Of a stretch of DNA of 64,000 nt, positions 38,201-50,389 are shown one piece after another. How positions within the stretch are numbered: the stretch's first letter is position 1; each line of letters opens with the position of its first letter. The notes beneath the pieces were generated by a model. The model had not been told where the DNA came from. It worked only from the letters and a program-made list of their open reading frames with translations, and made no database searches. Both the position numbers and the translations under genes were made by a program. Origin of the DNA: Promerops cafer (Eukaryota > Chordata > Aves > Passeriformes > Nectariniidae); assembly GCA_013398275.1 (NCBI GenBank), contig VZSE01008496.1, positions 138,385 to 202,384 on the forward strand. Reading direction: 5' to 3'.

Positions 38201-40657
38201 AGGAATATTTGATTCATTCTGAGGATGCCATAAGGCATTCCTCCAGTCCTGGACTGACAGCTGTTCATGTGTTTCACAGCATGGAGAAACATTGGGCTCC
38301 ATTTTGGAAATAGGCATCTCACTACTCAAGCTCTGCTTAAGCTGTCTAACTTCCTTTACTGTTTCTTGGAGCCAGAGAGGGAGAATTAAGTCTGGCTCTC
38401 TTGCTCAGAGGAAAGTGCTGAGAAAAAGAAATTTCTAGTGCTCTCACCTCGAAAGTACCTATGATTTCTGATGAGTTGCAGAAGGGAAGGGCAGGCTAAC
38501 AGAGGTACTCAATATCTCTTTGGAATGAATAATGGCAAGACAGTTTTTAGAAAATTACTAGTAGCTCTGTCCTGTGCACTTACTCCCAGGGAAAAAAATA
38601 AAGAAATATATTCATCACATTGGTTGGCGAGAAAATATTGGTTCACATTTGCAGTTATAGCTTTCAAAAGAATTTGTATGTTCTTAGGAACTAAGCACAG
38701 ACTAAATTCTTTTACCTGGGTGGATTTATGCAAATGTAGAGCTTTGTGGCATGCTTTAACGTCTTTTTAGTTACATGTTAAGGGTAATGTTAATGCTGAG
38801 CTTTTAAATGGTAGCTGGATGTATTAATGATGGACTGTAGGACTTGTTGTGAAATAGAATTGCCAAGCTTTATACACCTAAAGCTGGAGGTCAAGTGTCA
38901 TGCATTCCTCTTAGGAAACACTTAAAAGACATGGCAGATCAGTTGATTTTAAAGCCATTAAGTCCAACATGGGAGATTATTGTTAGGATGGAATCTGCAG
39001 AAACATCAGTATGAATCACTCTCTTGGGGAGTGGGAATTACTCTTTCGGAGATTTTCATATCCCAAAAGGGTGGGAGTAAAAATTACAACTATTTATCTT
39101 TAGATAAAAACCACAAGCAGAATATCTTATTATTCTTTTCTTCTCTTTCCCTTTGCATTACACATTTTTTATATTTTTCTGCAAAAGCATTTTTTAGTGT
39201 GCTTTAAGCAGGCTCTTGGGAGTTGCTGGCCACAGCCAGTTGAGCTATGAGGGAATGGAGCTGTGAGGAACCAGCCGAATGGTGCCAGTGTACATCAGTT
39301 CAGTTGCATGGAAAGGATGGGGGTGAGTCATAGCTGTGGACCTGGAAGAAGCAAAGCCTAAAGGAAAGACCAGAAGTTTACCTGGTCTGGAGCTCAACAA
39401 AGCTATGGAAAGAGCATATATCATTAGTTATTCCTGACTCATACTGTTTGGAACAGGGTCCTATTTAATGATAAAAAAGAATGTTTTGCACCCAGCAAGA
39501 AGATAGGGAATCCTATCCCTCCACTGCTCAGCAAATTAACTCCTCCAATGTTAACTCCAAACAGTGCGAAGTTTCACGATTAATTCTTTTATACCCTCCA
39601 TGTCTGGGGAGCTGTGCCTCAGTTGCACCGCACACACTCTCTGGCCCTGGTACAATGTAACTCAGATGTCCTTAGCAGATTGGTCAGCACAACTCTACAG
39701 GCGCAAGATTTCTCAATAGTTTGAGAGGAAGTACTGGTTCAAGTCACAAAGCACACATACAACAAAATGAAACTATAGATAAGCACCTTAGAACTTCCAT
39801 TTCAGAAAGAAACTGTCTTTTGCAGTCCCTAAGAAAGGACCCGTTCATAATTTCTCATAAGATCATAAAGCAGGTGACAGATTTTATTACCCCTGTAACT
39901 AATTGGAACATTAACAAATCAAAAATGTTGAGAGAAAGTGCAGCTGGTGAGCATTGTCATAACTGTTATCTGGAGTGTCTAAACCACTACATTCCCTCAC
40001 AGGCACTGCTTTGCTCCCTTGATGAAATGGCTGTTTCATGAGGAGCAGCATGATGCCCACAGAGAAAGCAGCTGCATATTTAGGGTTCACAGAACAAAGG
40101 GTTTGTCAGTTCCTGAGCCTGTTGCTGCTCACCAAGGTGTGCTCCCTCTCTCATCATAATATTCTTCTCCTTCTAAATCCACTGTAATTCAGTAAATGAT
40201 GGTTGATACAGTATAACAGGAAGACTGTTGAAAATATTGTTCCTTCTCAAACAGCAGTGAAAGAGAACGTAGTTAAGAGTTACTTCAGGCAAGATGACTG
40301 ATCACCAAATTGATCCCAAATTTAAAATGCATCTAGTTTGGTCTTTGGCATCAAGCTCCTGCAAAGCAACAACTTCTGATACAGTTTCTCTTCAGTATTT
40401 ATTGCATTGTTTTGTTTTTTCCATTGGCTATACTACTTGTTACTCACCCTTCCTCTCACCATAAGCCTAATTTGCTGTTTTCTGCCACATTCTGTTTCCT
40501 GATGCTTGAAAAGTCAGTTTTGATCTTTTCCTCAAGACTTTTCTGTGTTACTTTCTCTTCAGTAAAAGGTGATGCTTTTCAATCTTTGTCCCAGAGCAAA
40601 GTGAACAGATTGAATTAATGAAAGTGGAAGAGATCCCAAGGTTGTTGAGAAAGGTTT
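35273..40657. other. Long non-coding stretch, no gene seen
   Basis: No supported exon. A degenerate CA/TATG-rich simple repeat lies at about 37596-37645. The part at 36840-37020 is AT-rich with TAAT and GGATTA cores and could be a conserved non-coding element. The part at 39220-39720 is less AT-rich but unrecognised. Confidence 0.5.
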
Positions 40658-41033
40658 AGACTGTAGAAGATGGTTTGAGAGCTGCCCAAGAGGCTGACTC
40701 ATGGAGGCTATCTTAACCTAAGAAATCAGTGAAGCAGAGGATACGCAACTGAAAATCATGAGAGAGACACAGTGACGGAGAGGAGAGGAGAGGAGAGGAG
40801 AGGAGAGGCATCGAAATTACACGAGAGAGATGAGACTGGNAGACTGTAGAAGATGGTTTGAGAGCTGCCCAAGAGGCTGACTCATGGAGGCTATCTTAAC
40901 CTAAGAAATCAGTGAAGCAGAGGATACGCAACTGAAAATCATGAGAGAGACACAGTGACGGAGAGGAGAGGAGAGGAGAGGAGAGGAGAGGAGAGGAGAG
41001 GCATCAAATTTACACGAGAGAGATGAGTCTGGG
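40658..41033. repeat. ~182-bp duplication around a one-base gap (N at 40840), likely assembly artefact
   Basis: Copy 1 (40658-40839) and copy 2 (40841-41033) both start AGACTGTAGAAGATGG and run nearly identically to GAGAGAGATGAG(A/T)CTGG. They differ in a GGAGA pentamer microsatellite: 32 bp in copy 1 (40777-40808) and 42 bp in copy 2 (40960-41001). A few bases differ near the join. The single N exactly between the copies suggests two overlapping contig ends that were not merged because of the microsatellite length. Confidence 0.9.
40960..41001. repeat. (GGAGA)n microsatellite
   Basis: About eight pentamer units. The neighbouring copy at 40777-40808 has about six. The locus is length-variable between the two copies of the surrounding duplication. 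Confidence 0.9.
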
Positions 41034-41189
41034 TCTAATGAAGTCCAATAAACTTTGCAGTTCTTAATGCATACAGACTGGGGCATTTGCACTTCCTGAT
41101 CAGAGAAACTTGTTAAGTAGTTCACCTGCTTTGTTTCTGTGCAAAGACATGCTTGGAGACTAGTCTTACTGAAATCAGGATAACTCTTA

Positions 41190-41908
41190 ATCATTGAGTC
41201 ATCAGTGTTGGAAGAGATATTCAAGATCATTCAGTCCAACTGTCAACCCAGCACTACTGCTGGTAATCTCTAAACCACTAAATTTCACTCACCACCAGAT
41301 CCAGATGCTTCTAAAACACCTCCAAGGAGGGTGACTCTACCACCTCCCTGGGCAACCTGTTCCAGTGCCTGACCACCTTAACAGTGACAAAATTGTTTTT
41401 AATAGCTAACCTAACTATCCTCTGTCTCATTTTAAGGCCATTTCATCTTGTCCTCTCACTGCAGGCACAGTTGAAGAGACTGGACCCCACCTTACTAACA
41501 ACCTCATTTCAGGCAGTTGTAGAGGGCAATGAGGATTCCCCTGAGCCTCCACTTCTCAAGGATAAACACCCTCAGCTCCCTCAGGTGTTTCTCTTAAGAC
41601 ATGGACTCTAGATGCTTCATAAGCTCTGCTGTCCTCTGGACACAGTCCAGCACTTTTTGAGGTGAGGGGCCCAGAACTGGACACAGCACTCGAGGTGTGG
41701 CCTCACCAGTGCCCAGTACAGGGGACAATCCCTGCCCTGGCCCTGCTGGCCACACTATTGCTGATCCAGGCCAGGATGCCATTGGCCTTCTTGGCCACCT
41801 GGGCACACCCTGGCTCATGTTCAGCTGCTGTCACTAGCACTCCCAGGCCCCTAGCTGCTGAACTCTCAAGCCACTCCTCCTCAAGCCTGTAGGGCTGCAT
41901 GGGTGTTG
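41190..41908 (-). mobile_element. CR1 LINE 3' portion, ~720 bp, reverse orientation
   Basis: The left edge is the 3' end (AATCATTGAGTCATCAGTG then TTGGAAGAGAT). It is followed by reverse-complement 3' UTR blocks (GGGCAACCTGTTCCAGTGCC; TTTCATCTTGTCCTCTCACT). The end of ORF2 follows (AGAACTGGACACAGCACTCG; CAGGATGCCATTGGCCTTCT; ACCTGGGCACACCCTGGCTC). The CR1 type differs from the 13-kb copy. It is 5'-truncated with a decayed frame. Confidence 0.92.
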
Positions 41909-44900
41909 AAAACATTTTTTCCAACCACAAATGCACTTTTTAAAGCACTCTAGGGTACTTAAAAAATAACACTCACCACATTGTTTTCCTCTTAGATGAT
42001 ATTTTCTTGTTTTCTTGAGAAACACGTGCAAGTGTGAATTGCTTGTCTCACTGCTGAAAGAACAGGAAACAGAGTTTCTCATGACTGCTCACTCTCTGCC
42101 TCTCAACCAGGACTGCTCTTTTAGAAGCAGCCATGTTTCCTTAACTACCATATGTCTAACCAGAAGCACCATCACCAAGGACAGTAAAACAAAATTCTGA
42201 TCTTTTAAAAATAGAAATTATTTATGCAAGTGTGTGTTGGATGATTTCCTTCATACATCTCAATTATCAGTTGGGTATTATTTTGAATGCTGATCATGAC
42301 CCTCTGTCACTACTTGTCAGGTAAGTGAAAACTGTCCATGTCTCTTTAAGTCAGGAGCTGGCTGATTCTATGAGTCTTAAATCTGTCATCCAATGCTAAC
42401 AGTAATGAGATAACTAAGAAAAAATCAGGAAGCTTCTAGTGGCAGGATCTCTGCCATGAGAATCTAAATATATAAAGCAGACAAGGGAGAGGTAATGTTT
42501 TTCATAAACTTGAGTTGACATATCTAAAAAGAGAGATAGTTCTTTTAGCACACCAGCCCTTCTGAAAGTCAAAAATAGAAGCAGAACTTTTGAAGCTAAA
42601 TGCAGTCTTCGATAGGAGAAACCTCACAGTTCACTGTGAAGGTTACTGCTATACATTCACTGAAGGAAGTGATCTTCTTTACTTGAAATGAAAGTTAAAA
42701 TTAGCTCAGACCCAAAAATCCAATAATCCATATTGTAGGCCAAGCTATCACACATCCTGTTTCTAAACTTGTATTTGCAATGTTTTACTTCCTTTCCAAA
42801 GGCTCACCCTTTGCCAGATGCCAAAGCTTCTCTTTGCATTGCAGAGCTGCAATAACTACTTGTATTCTTGTTTTTACCTTGTTGTAAATTCTGTTGAGTA
42901 TTATCTTTCTGCATTATTTTGCATTTGCTCTGGGGCATTACTGTGCACTTCAGACAGGAAAGTGTGGTGTATGTGTTACACAATAAATTTGCTATGGTTG
43001 ATCTATGCCAATAATAACTGCTGTCAAAACTGCCCCATGTCAAGTAACACAGAACATTAAAGGCCGACTGAGAACCCACAGCCCAAACCAGCATAAAATG
43101 TCAATTTGAAATAGAACTAAAGATTTGATAGAATTAAAATTTTCTCCAGATGTCCCCTGTGTTGGACAAAATGGATGTGTCAGTCTGTAGCTGTGGAACT
43201 GAATTTTTGTGTTCCTTTTGGGCAGTCCTAACTGCCTTCTCCCAGCACTGATGTGCAGAAAAGCATCTGCTGTGGTGCTGGGAGGTATACAGATTTTTTA
43301 CTCCCCAGTGAGTGTCTAGTCTGTCAGGGCAGTGAGAACACCCAAACAGATACCCCATGCTCAGAGGGCAAAATTTACCTTTAAATACAGCTAGTGTATT
43401 TATCATTTTGCCAGCAGGTTTTTTTCTCATAGTTCTGTCTTTTTTTGCATTTCTCAAATATGTTTGCCTTTAGGTGGTTTTTTCCACCTTATGCAAGGTA
43501 GTGGCTTCTCTAGTTTTAGAAAGCAGATGTCCAGTAACTGTCTGAGGTCTTTGGTCATTGGTGGACCATGCAGCTAAACTCGGGAAAAGGGAAGTACAGC
43601 ACTGGCCTACCTACCTTCCCTGGGTGGCTGATGTTAACAATAGCTTTAATCAGAAAAGTGTGATGAAATGAAAAGGATCAAAGTGAGTTGCTGAAAAAAA
43701 CCTAGTGGGGAATCTTCACTTTCACATCTAGCTATTTAGGTCAAGCTTTTTGTTCATCTTTTCTTTTATCCATTCTGTGTTAAATATATCACCTGCTCTT
43801 ATTCCCATTCTTAAAGAGGCCAGCAGACCAGACTTTATATGTCTCTGTTTCCTAGATGTCTTAACTTTCCTTAGAGGCCATTGATCCATGTGTGATCTAT
43901 TTTCATTTGCTAACCGACCTTACTAATAAAATGCTACAACTCTTCAGATCAGCAGTCAGGACAAGTGTAACTCCAATAAACTAAATTTAGTGCCAGCCAT
44001 TTTTAAATATCTACATAAATAAAGAAAGTACTTCTACCTGGAAAAACTGGAGATAGCAATAGATAACACAAGGTAAGAGATACAGAAAAGCTTTTGATGT
44101 AAGGCAGAAAAGAGCTTATTGAAAAGTGTGGTTTTCAGCTCTCCACAGAATCTCTGAATACATGCCTCTGTCGTGTCAAAATTTTGATGGTAACATATGT
44201 TGTTAAGCCTCACTACTACATCCTTTTTTAAATCTTATTGTTTTTATCTTAGAGCAGTGTATAGAAGAAATCTATGAAAGATAATGATTGTTAATTTAGT
44301 TTAATAAAATCCCAATGAGAAAGAGAGGACAGGATGCCCTTCTTTCACAGATGAGTTGGTTGCTTCACTTGCCTCTGACAGCAGCAGCTTTCAGCCCACT
44401 TTTTCTTCCTGAGCAGACTCTATTCTGCTCTATTCAGGGTTGCTTCTGGCACTCTTGCTTTGGTAGAAATGAGCTCCTCCCATACCTACGGCGCTGTTAG
44501 GGAGTGCTGGCTTATATCCAATTATGCAGTAACTCATTTTTCTGTAGACCCTCAACTCTCCTACCTTCAACTCTAATTTCCCAGAGTTTCTCTATATCCA
44601 AGCATTATTTAGACATGCATCACTGTCTTGCTCTGTTTGAACATTAGCTGCAAATGTTGAGGATTAGAAATAATGACTGGTACTCCTGTTTGCCAGAATA
44701 TTTGATTCTTTTTATCTGTTTTATTCTACAGTCCTAGTTAATTACAGAAAATAAGACAACAAAAGTTTACAATCTCATAAATGTTCTCCTCTCTTGTGTT
44801 CCTGTTGATAATACATAGTCAGAAGTGGCCTGTACATGTCTAGTTACTGGCAGCATGTGCATAAAAACCAGGTGTGCTTGTTCTGGGTAGAAGAGAGTGT

Positions 44901-47052
44901 CATGGAGACAGATAACCTATGACACTGACTCTTACATCATATATCTCATAACTCTATTCCTGTGTTGTCTGTGTTATCCGAGCCCTAGTAACACTGACTT
45001 CTACCCTTAGGATTCAGGAAGCTGCTATTCTATCCATAGAAAGAAAATAAGCACTTAGCCTCATTGGTAAGCAGCTCTCCTGTCCTGTATCCTGCAGTAC
45101 TGAAATTGAAAAGGGGAAGGGAGATCAGGAAGGGAAACATACTGACTGAAGTACTGACCTCTTTGTTCTGTTTAGAGGATTTTGACTACCCTTTGGCATT
45201 ATTTCCTTCAACAAGGAGGTTTTATGTGTAAGATATTTGGGCATTGAGAAGGGCTAAATGAAAAAAAAAAAAAAAAAAANTCCTAGACAGTTCTTTCAGT
45301 CTTTTCAAAACACTACTCCAATTGTTCCTCAGGTTTGAAGTTAAGTGTCTCTAATACTGGGCATGAAGCTACCACCACACAGATCTTTGTTCCTTCTGCA
45401 TGATCGATGCCGTTGCATAAGGGGCCTAACAAGTCATTTACACAGGAAGCAGGCTAATTCTGGCCATAACAACTCTATCACCAGCATGCAGTGTCTCAAG
45501 TCCTGGACTCACAAAGTTTCAAGCACCTTAAATGGGATCAAAAATTATCCGAAGCAACGGCAGCTTCTGAAAAAAGATGCTGATAGCAGACCAAGTGGCC
45601 ATGGTGCCAGGATGTCTCCCTAAATGTCTTGCAGACTGATACTCTTCAACTAAGGAAGCACTTGGGAGCATTCACATTGCAGAAAAAGCCAGAATGACTG
45701 TGATTCCTACAGAACACTACATGAAATATTTGCATGTGTTTGTAGTCATTAGGTTTAACAGTTTCTTATGAATGGGCAATACATTTTGCACTCTTCTTTG
45801 TCCTCAGTGCATTTAAAGGTGGCAAATAGTGGCCATAGAGAATTTCACTGAGGGAAATGATGTATCTGATGGTACTCTCTTTTAAAACCTTTAAAGGCAA
45901 AAGCTTTAGAGTCTTTACTTTTGCAGTACTCAGCTTTGAGGTTAGTATAATCTTTGTTTCGGTCTGGCATATGCAAGAAAAACAAGTCAAGCTGTGAAAA
46001 AAACAAAATGAGAAAAATAGCACCATGTGCAAACCTGTGGTCTGACTTCACTTTTAGAAGCAGATGCTGTACGAAAGTGTTACTGCACTTTCTGAGGGCA
46101 GGGGCTAGTGCCTGAAATAAAGCTGTGTGACATTATGGAACCCAGGCAGCATAGCGGAAGAATGAGAGAGTAGTGAGGGTTAAGAGGAAGATGAGTCTCT
46201 TTGATATTGTCTTCACTTGACACTGACACTTGGCTGGAGCTATATTATTTTCATACTCTATCACTGTACTGGGGGAACACCTTTCAGAGCCATCCATCAA
46301 TCCTGACCATGTAAGTATGCATTAAATTCAATGAAATAGAGTTTTGTGTCTTTGAGGACCAAATATGAGGTCCTACAACTACTAAAACTGCAAGCCTGTC
46401 TTCCTGCCAGCCCCAGGGAACTTACACTGAGCAGGCAGGGAGGGAACAGATCTTGGCACCACCCCAGAAGGAACTAAAAGCTAGCACAGCCTGTGTGACC
46501 ACTGCCCTAAGCACCCTCCTCTTTTCTTGGAAGATCTTTCTGGGAAAACATATGATTGCCTCAAGCTCTTGGTAGTCTGCCTGCTTTTTAATTAGTAAAT
46601 CACTTTGAATGAAACTGCAAAAGAATTTAGGTCTTTGGAAACATTGCCAAGCTTCAAACAAAGAAAATTAAAATACATGAATTATAGTAGAAATAAGTGC
46701 TTTGCACTACATCTGCAGTGATTTAAGAAGAGAAAATGGTATCATACCTGTGCATAAGAACAATCTATAATAATAAAATCCTGCAAGGGAAGTGACATGC
46801 TGAAACTGCATGGCCATCAGAGCAAATGTTTAATTCTACACCTAGTCCAGCTTTTGTGTGTTTTATACTTCATTTCTTAAGGATGCCTATGCTAGAAACC
46901 CTAGAAATGAATACTTTACTGGAAACACAAAATCGAGTGCCCTGGAGAACAGGGAAAGTGTCAAAAACAAAAACAAAGAACATCTAGACCCATATAGAGT
47001 GGTGAGGAAAGGCTGGTGTGGAACCAAAAATTAAGAGGATAAGTTAGGTAAT
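41909..47052. other. Long non-coding stretch, no gene seen; one N at 45280
   Basis: AT-rich DNA with no exon. A run of 19 A at 45261-45279 is followed by a single N at 45280, which looks like an assembly gap at a homopolymer. The 92-residue + frame at 45345-45623 shows no domain and is taken as chance. Confidence 0.5.
47048..47052. repeat. Left target-site duplication (GTAAT) of the solo LTR
   Basis: GTAAT directly precedes the LTR's TG start, and the same five bases follow its CA end at 47689-47693. Confidence 0.9.
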
Positions 47053-47688
47053 TGTCCTAGGGTGACTTTATGATGCTTGTATCCCCACTCATCTGTTCTG
47101 TTTATGCTGGATATTAAGTTTTGCACCTTTAAGACTGGTTCTGAGAGCAAAGGGGGAGAAGAAGCACAGAGTCTGTTATCAGAAACTGCACTTGCTCCCC
47201 CACGTTTCTTCTCACAGACTGTGCTGTCTGCACGGACAGCAGGACAGAGCTCCCCTTTGCTTTTAGCTAATTTTTAGCTAGCTGAGGCAGAGAAGTTTCC
47301 CAGACTGTGCCTTTTCTTTTCCTTGGAGCTGTTCAGTCCTGCTCTGGACCGAAAACCCAGACAAACACCGGGAGCTCACACCTGTGGACCAGGACACAGC
47401 ACTTCCCAGTGCAGGAGGGACTGATCAGAGACTGAGTGAGCTGAGCTACACACCACAGCAAGGACTTTCTGAATTTGCCATCTCTTCAGAGCAATAAAAA
47501 GTTTCATTGTTTAATATTATTCATTTTTTTCATGTTTGTAAGTCGTTTGCTAATTAAATAAACAATTTTTTCCACTTTTCTCCAAAGAAATCTTTCCCAA
47601 ACTGGTAGAAGGGAGGGGCCACTTGAACTTGCTTTCTAAAAAAACCCCATTCGGAAGTTTCCTCCCAGATTTGCTCTAAACCAAGACA
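47053..47688 (+). mobile_element. Solo LTR of an endogenous retrovirus (ERVL-like), 636 bp, with 5-bp TSD
   Basis: The element starts TGTCCTAGGGTGACTTTATG and ends GCTCTAAACCAAGACA, so it has TG...CA termini. It is flanked by a perfect 5-bp target-site duplication GTAAT (47048-47052 and 47689-47693). A poly(A) signal AATAAA lies at 47493-47498, which gives the + orientation. No internal retroviral sequence is present, so it is a solo LTR formed by recombination. Perfect ends and an intact duplication suggest a fairly young insertion. A 5-bp duplication fits the ERVL/ERV3 class. It lies 3.2 kb upstream of the PLK2 promoter. Confidence 0.93.
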
Positions 47689-47693
47689 GTAAT
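47689..47693. repeat. Right target-site duplication (GTAAT) of the solo LTR
   Basis: GTAAT follows the LTR's terminal CA and is identical to 47048-47052. This is direct evidence for integrase-mediated insertion and fixes both LTR edges. Confidence 0.9.
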
Positions 47694-50389
47694 GAACCAG
47701 GCAGAGAAATGAGACTTAGTCAATCAATAAAGACTAAAGAGAAGTAAGATTAGCAATGGACTCAAGACAGGTCACAAAGGATCATGAAGAGCTTTGTGTA
47801 AAAGCCCCAATTTTAATAACACATTTTCTATAGGGTGATTTTCTAGAAGTAAGCTGCATATATATGTTGATATGTATTCAAGTGAACACGTTATTCATGG
47901 AACTCATTCGTTTGTACCATTTTTAAGTAGAATACATTTCTTCTAGGACAGACTGCCATAACCTCTCTTCAACAGCTGAGGGCACTCCATGACCAGCTAA
48001 ATGAAAAACATGGTTCTACTAACCTGAGGCAGGAGAGCTATCAGCTAACCTGACAGCAGAAATCAAATAATGAGGCCAGCCAGGTAAAAGGTCAGGGCTG
48101 CCTGCCAAACCAGTGTGGGCTGCCACCTGAGTCCAGTATGAATTGTGTATTTACCTGTACGAGTATACTGAATTGGCTTAGAATGGCATACTGGGTGGGG
48201 AATATTGTATTAGTGGCACCAATTATTCAGAAAGTTCAGTTAAGAGTCAGTCTGGAAGCCATGTATATGGTTTTGGTCCTGATTTCTATAAAGCTTTGGT
48301 TTCCCTGGCAAAATCATGCTCATGAACACAGAGACAAAGTTCTGTAATGTTCATCAAGTTGGACTTCCAGGATTTAATGTACTTCATTCTGGAAATTTAA
48401 GTCTCTGAACACCTGACTTTCATAATGATAGGGTAAGAATAAGCAGTTCTTGACAAGACCTTCTTCCCACAAACCTGTAATCAGACAGCTTCTGACTCTG
48501 TCAAATTCCCATTCCTTGTCTGAACCAGGGATTTATGCACACCCAGTCTTTCCAGACCCTTGGTAATATGGCTTTTACGAACAACTGTATACTTGTGTCA
48601 AAATGGAGCTGTGGGAATAAGTGATTGGTTTTTTTCTAGAGACAGAAGGAATGCCTGAGGCATGAGTTTGGGCTAGGTTTGCCCGGGTTCTTGGCAAGGA
48701 AACCGTAATACTGTATACTGATTTGGCTACAGAGCTACTGCTATCTTAGCCAGCTTTCAAATAAGCTTCTTGTGCAGGCTGCAGGTACATTTGAGCATTT
48801 TTCTAATGTAATTTGGAAGAAAAAGTGGAAGATTACAGAGCACAGGCTAGAATGGCTTTCCCTTGCAAGATACAAAAAGGTCAGTTTCAAACATTTACTA
48901 TAATGTTATTTTATCCAAGAGATCACCTTTAGAAGAAAGCAAGTTTGCTTTGTAAAGTCTCACAATAAATAGTATGGTAAACTCGGCACCTTGAGATAAG
49001 TGTTAGGTAAATGCTCTGTGTGCAAAAGTGGGAGAAACAGTCTTTGAGTAACTGCTGCATGGGACAGCCCCGCAGCCTCACGGCCTTTTGTAACTCAGAG
49101 GGAACACAGCTTAAATACTTTGTTTCAGCAAAGTAGGTGAGAACAAATAGTGCCAGTCCCGCTTATCAGAACACTTTGTGTATTTATGTGCTTGTGTCCT
49201 GTCAAAGTCAAGCTTAACAATCTTCCCTAAACCTTTACCAGACAAAGCTTGTTTTTCCTACGTTTGCTTTTTACCATGTGCAGTACCACTTCTTTCCAGA
49301 GGAGGGAACACATGTACTTCTATTCTGCCTATTTTCCCTTTCCCCAAAAGCCTTTCAGCGCAGCAGACCAAAGCAATGTACTGATTCTAAACTAAGCATA
49401 GAGAAATCACGTATATCTGTATCTTATTTTGCAAAAACGGGTACTAATTTGGAGAAAAGTAAGCTCATGTGAGGGTAAAAATATTTGTCGAGGAAGTCAA
49501 TGCCTGTAAGACAAAGGGTTAATGGGGCACAGGACTGAACAGTGTCTGTGTATCCCAATTTTTTCTTCTTTTTATTTTTACCTCTACCCAACTTATGATT
49601 AATGACTAGTAATACTAATGTGACTTGACTAGGTTTTGCAGAGTGAGTTAGGAAGGCACCTGAATGCAGCAGCACATGCCCATTAAAAAACTGCAGATGG
49701 GCAGAAGAAGAGTGTACACAATCCAGTATATTTAACACTTCAGCACTGTTACCTTCATAAAGCAATACCTATGGAGAGAAACAAATAAACAAATATTGTT
49801 GTCCTACACTTTTGCTGGTTTTGGCTGGGGGGACTTTGTGTGTTCTGTTAAGGCACGCATCCTGTTGTTGACACTCTAAAATAAGTATATTCTGTTATTT
49901 TAAGATGTGAAATGAGAGATTTTAAGGGATTGACACTGAAATAACTAACAGTTACATGCTCTGAGAGTTGGTCCTACTAAATCAACTAGTTTTTGATTTT
50001 TACCAGCAATGAAAGCAGGTTGAAGTATTTTGTCTGTGAACAAGAAAATTCTACTTCAGAAATGTGTGACACACTACAAAAATGATGAATTTTGGCGGGT
50101 TTGCATCTTCAGAATGGAGAAATGCAAAAGTGTTTCACATTTCAATATTTTTCTCCCAGACCACGCTTCACTTTTTAAAAATTGTCTGTACGGAGGCCCT
50201 ATACTACAATTGCCTTCAGGTTCCTTCCAACTTGATTTATTTGCCGCTTATGAAGAGATCTTAGAGCTAACTGTTGGGGAGGGGGGTGTCCCTCAGCATG
50301 GGCTCTCCTTACAAAGGGAGGGACATGGTAGCCCCTTGGCAGTGGGGCATTCACGACAGTGATTTGCACCATCTGAGCAAGCCCACGGG
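47694..50389. other. Upstream flank of PLK2, no gene seen
   Basis: Mostly AT-rich DNA without an exon or recognised repeat. As the nearest 2.7 kb upstream of the PLK2 CpG island it is a likely place for proximal regulatory sites, but none is decisive by eye. Confidence 0.5.

Noticed and set aside
39220..39720. Possible old LTR or exon by its higher GC content
   Set aside because: I found no TG...CA boundaries, poly(A) signal, target duplication or coding signal that would support either call.
41662..41936. Overlapping short frames on both strands near 41.7 kb
   Set aside because: They fall inside the reverse CR1 copy and are not independent genes.
45345..45623. 92-residue + strand open frame
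   Set aside because: No domain, no supported splice sites and no promoter context; length is within chance expectation for 64 kb in six frames.
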